The notes below the pieces were generated by a model. The model worked only from the letters and a program-made list of their open reading frames with translations. It had not been told where the DNA came from and did no database searches. The position numbers and the translations under genes are program-made. A stretch of 64,000 nucleotides of DNA from Kofleriaceae bacterium (GTDB taxonomy: Bacteria > Myxococcota_A > Polyangia > Haliangiales > Haliangiaceae). The stretch covers positions 1-64,000 of the forward strand of contig JAGPCY010000048.1 of the NCBI GenBank assembly GCA_018057825.1, given 5' to 3'. How positions within the stretch are numbered: position 1 is the first letter of the stretch; each line of letters opens with the position of its first letter. Shown piece by piece: positions 61,135-64,000 of this stretch.

Positions 61135-61812
61135 ATGGATTGGCTAAGCGACGTTTTCCAGAAGGGCGGGCCTTTCTTCATCGTCAACACGTTCTTCCTG
61201 GCGATCTGCATCGCCCTGATCATCGAGCGGGCGATGTACTTCCTGGGCCGCGGCCACCTGAACGCCAAGGCGTTCCTCGAGCAGATCAAGCGTCTGCTCG
61301 CGGCCAACAACGTCGACCGCGCCAAGAAGCTGTGCGAGGCGACGTCGGCGCCGGTGGCCCGCGTCGCGAAGGCAGGCCTGAACCGCCTGCACCGGGGCGA
61401 GGCCGCGGTGGCCCAGGCGATGGAAGAGACCATGACCGACGCCCTGCCCGAGGTGAAGACCCGGATCGGCGCGCTGTGGTCGATGGCCAACATCGTGACC
61501 CTCACGGGTCTGCTCGGCACCATCACCGGCCTCATCAACACCTTCTCGGCCCTCAAGAACTCCGACCCGTCGACCAAGGATGAGAAGCTGTCGGCCGGTA
61601 TCGCCGAGGCCATGTACAACACCGCCTACGGGTTGTCGATCGCGCTCCTGTGCATGATCGCGCACCTGCTCTTGTCGTCGGCCATGAAGAAGGTGGTCGC
61701 CGACCTCGAGGCCTTCTCGCTCCGGTTCGAGAACCTGCTGGCCGAGGGTGGCGGTGCCGCCCCGGCCGGCCGGACCGCCGGCGCCGCGCCTGGCCTCGAC
61801 GAGCAGGCCTAG
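61135..61812 (+). CDS. MotA/TolQ/ExbB-type proton channel protein
   Basis: A 225-residue inner-membrane protein with three helices: about 12-32 (FFIVNTFFLAICIALIIER), about 120-145 (LWSMANIVTLTGLLGTITGL) and about 165-190 (TAYGLSIALLCMIAHLLL). The GLLGTITGLI motif and the cytoplasmic loop between helices 1 and 2 are typical of TolQ/ExbB. It should form the pentameric channel around the two ExbD-type proteins encoded next, using the proton gradient for envelope work. AAGGAAG is the ribosome site. Confidence 0.9.
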   Translation: MDWLSDVFQKGGPFFIVNTFFLAICIALIIERAMYFLGRGHLNAKAFLEQIKRLLAANNVDRAKKLCEATSAPVARVAKAGLNRLHRGEAAVAQAMEETMTDALPEVKTRIGALWSMANIVTLTGLLGTITGLINTFSALKNSDPSTKDEKLSAGIAEAMYNTAYGLSIALLCMIAHLLLSSAMKKVVADLEAFSLRFENLLAEGGGAAPAGRTAGAAPGLDEQA

Positions 61813-61822
61813 GAGCCACGAG

Positions 61823-62664
<842 letters not shown>

Positions 62665-62665
<1 letters not shown>

Positions 62666-63243
62666 TGTTCACGCCAGCCCAGGCCCGGGCCATGGTGCGC
62701 AAGGCGGTCAAGCGCGTGCCCGAGGGCGAAGAGATCCGCCACCTCAACATCATGCCCATGATGGACATGATGACGATCCTCCTGGTCGCCTTCATCTCGC
62801 AGATCGCGGTCGCGTCCAACGCCGCCCTCGCCAACACCGTCGTCTTGCCGGCGACCTTCGGCGAGCAGGCGATGCCCGAGACCTCGACCATGCTGATCAT
62901 CACGAAGAACGCCATCGTCATCGAGGGCGAGCCCATCGTCTCGATCAGCCCGACCACCGGCGACGTCGACGCCAACCAGAAAGAGGGCGGCGCCGACGGT
63001 CGCAAGATCCCCAAGCTCACCACCTTCCTCGGCAAGCTGCGCGGCCTCCAGGAGGCTGCCCTCCGCGACGAGGGCCGCCCCGTCCCCGCCGTGCCCGAGC
63101 TGATGATCTTCGCCGACCGCACCGTGCAGTACAACCTGCTGGTCAACGTCATGTACTCGGCCAAGCAGAAGGAAGCCGGCTTCAAGCGCTTCCGCCTCAT
63201 CGTCCAGAAGGGCCGCACCGTCGCACCCCCGACGGTGCCGTAA
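62665..63243 (+). CDS. ExbD/TolR-type protein
   Basis: A 192-residue stator subunit with the helix motif IMPMMDMMTILLVAFI carrying the proton-path Asp, then a periplasmic domain (ELMIFADRTVQYNLLVNVMYSA, as parts). One TolQ with two different TolR-type proteins is the composition of the AglR-AglQ-AglS gliding motor of Myxococcus; the equivalence is inference. The TGATG overlap with the previous gene shows coupling. Confidence 0.88.
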
Positions 63244-63269
63244 CCCCCGCCCCCGTAACACCCGACCCC

Positions 63270-63863
63270 GTCGCGCGCACCGCGGCGCCCGACCCCTTCG
63301 CGCGCACCACCGCGCCCGACCCCGTCGCGCGCACCACCGCGCCCGACCCCGTCGCGCGCACCACCGCGCCCGACCCCATCGCGCGCACCACCGCGCCCGA
63401 CCCCGTCGCGCGCACCCAAGCGCCCGACCCCTTCGCGCGCACCACCGCGCCCGACCCCGTCGCGCGCACCACCGCGCCCGACCCCATCGCGCGCACCCAA
63501 GCGCCCGACCCCGTCGCGCGCACCACCGCGCCCGACCCCGTCGCGCGCACCCAAGCGCCCGACCCCGTCGCGCGCACCCAAGCGCCCGACCCCGTCGCGC
63601 GCCCCACCGCGCCCGACCCCGTCGCGCGCACCACGGCGCCCGACCCCGTCGCGCGCACCACCGCGCCCGACCCCGTCGCGCGCACCACGGCGCCCGCCCC
63701 CTTCGCGCGCACCACCGCGCCCGCCCCCTTCGCGCGCACCACGGCGCCCGACCCCGTCGCGCGCACCACGGCGCCCGACCCCGTCGCGCGCACCACGGCG
63801 CCCGACCCCTTCGCGCGCACCACGGCGCCCGACCCCGTCGCGCGCACCACGGCGCCCGACCCG
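63270..63863. repeat. 27-bp tandem repeat, 22 copies
   Basis: The unit GTCGCGCGC-ACCACCGCG-CCCGACCCC repeats 22 times without spacers (594 bp). Variable positions are the first codon-sized triplet (GTC/CTT/ATC, with the leading base shared) and ACCACC/ACCACG/ACCCAA. It begins 27 bp after the last TolR stop. On the minus strand it is open and would encode a nine-residue repeat VRATGSGAV, but there is no ribosome site or family. It is not a CRISPR array. Confidence 0.93.
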
Positions 63864-64000
63864 TCCCACTTCCCCCGCGCGCGGAGGAGAGGTCTCTGCC
63901 GTCACCACGGTCGCCTCGCTCGCCACGGTAGGGCAGAGTTCGCACGGAGCCGACGAGGGCCGGCCGCCCGCGAGGGAGCCCCCCGCGCTGGCGCCGACCT
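63864..64000. other. Window end, no feature seen
   Basis: After the tandem repeat the sequence carries GGAGGAGAGG and no reading frame I can support before the window ends. A plus-strand gene could start here and be cut off. Confidence 0.4.

Noticed and set aside
63197-63850. Minus-strand protein of VRATGSGAV repeats
   Set aside because: There is no ribosome site, signal peptide or flanking domain, and several frames are open across the repeat.
63270-63863. CRISPR array
   Set aside because: The 27-bp units abut directly with no unique spacers, and no cas genes are in the window.

Overview
The window is very G+C-rich chromosomal DNA with strong G/C preference at third codon positions. It is dense with lipoproteins, Ser/Thr kinases, ECF sigma factors, AgmX/TonB-like C-terminal domains, a TolQ-TolR-TolR motor set and CIS-linked proteins. 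Together these suggest a myxobacterium (Myxococcota), perhaps near the Haliangium/Kofleria group. That assignment is inference: there is no rRNA here.

Layout. 0-11 kb: desaturase, dihaem lipoprotein, glnS with a YqeY tail, a putative ECF-type membrane fusion coupled to two molybdenum-storage-protein subunits, a PhzF-family protein and a metallophosphoesterase. 10.9-12.5 kb (minus): an unrecognised four-gene operon encoding two paralogous tiny membrane peptides ending in a KWP(D/E) motif and a small caspase/DUF4347-like protein. 12.5-14.7 kb: a compositionally different island with a triple-repeat protein, a possible toxin remnant and an immunity-like gene. 14.9-20.4 kb: lipoproteins, tRNA-Gln(CTG), tRNA-Glu(CTC), repeat arrays and a sigma/FecR-type anti-sigma pair. 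20.6-31.6 kb: an ALDH7-type dehydrogenase, a PAN-domain pseudoprotease, then a tightly packed plus-strand operon (hydrolase, homocysteine methyltransferase/MTHFR, M19 dipeptidase, MauG-like peroxidase, hydrolase, pilin-like protein). 32.5-34.6 kb: a DUF4157 (eCIS-cargo) protein carrying a Streptomyces-type transglutaminase domain, followed by two paralogous small proteins, one cytoplasmic and one a lipoprotein, that look like immunity proteins.

34.6-43.7 kb (minus) is a housekeeping run tilS-ftsH-folP-cdaA-cdaR-glmM-nnrDE, i.e. tRNA modification, membrane proteolysis, folate, c-di-AMP and cell-wall precursor synthesis. 43.7-58 kb mixes a DUF6178 protein, rnc, two kinases, mnmA, an orphan CIS tube/adaptor protein, lipA, cysE, a DHH-like protein and a TPR protein. 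58-63.2 kb holds a class A PBP and a TolQ-TolR-TolR operon. The window closes with a 22-copy 27-bp tandem repeat.

Four arrays of a TCGGNN hexanucleotide family lie at gene 3' ends, and a separate ~92-bp element follows two convergent stop codons. Many genes have a TANNNT hexamer 5-10 nt before the start codon and no Shine-Dalgarno sequence, suggesting widespread leaderless mRNAs. The most novel-looking systems are the DUF4157-transglutaminase effector with two immunity paralogs, the KWP-peptide/caspase-like operon, and the ECF-fusion/Mo-storage operon.
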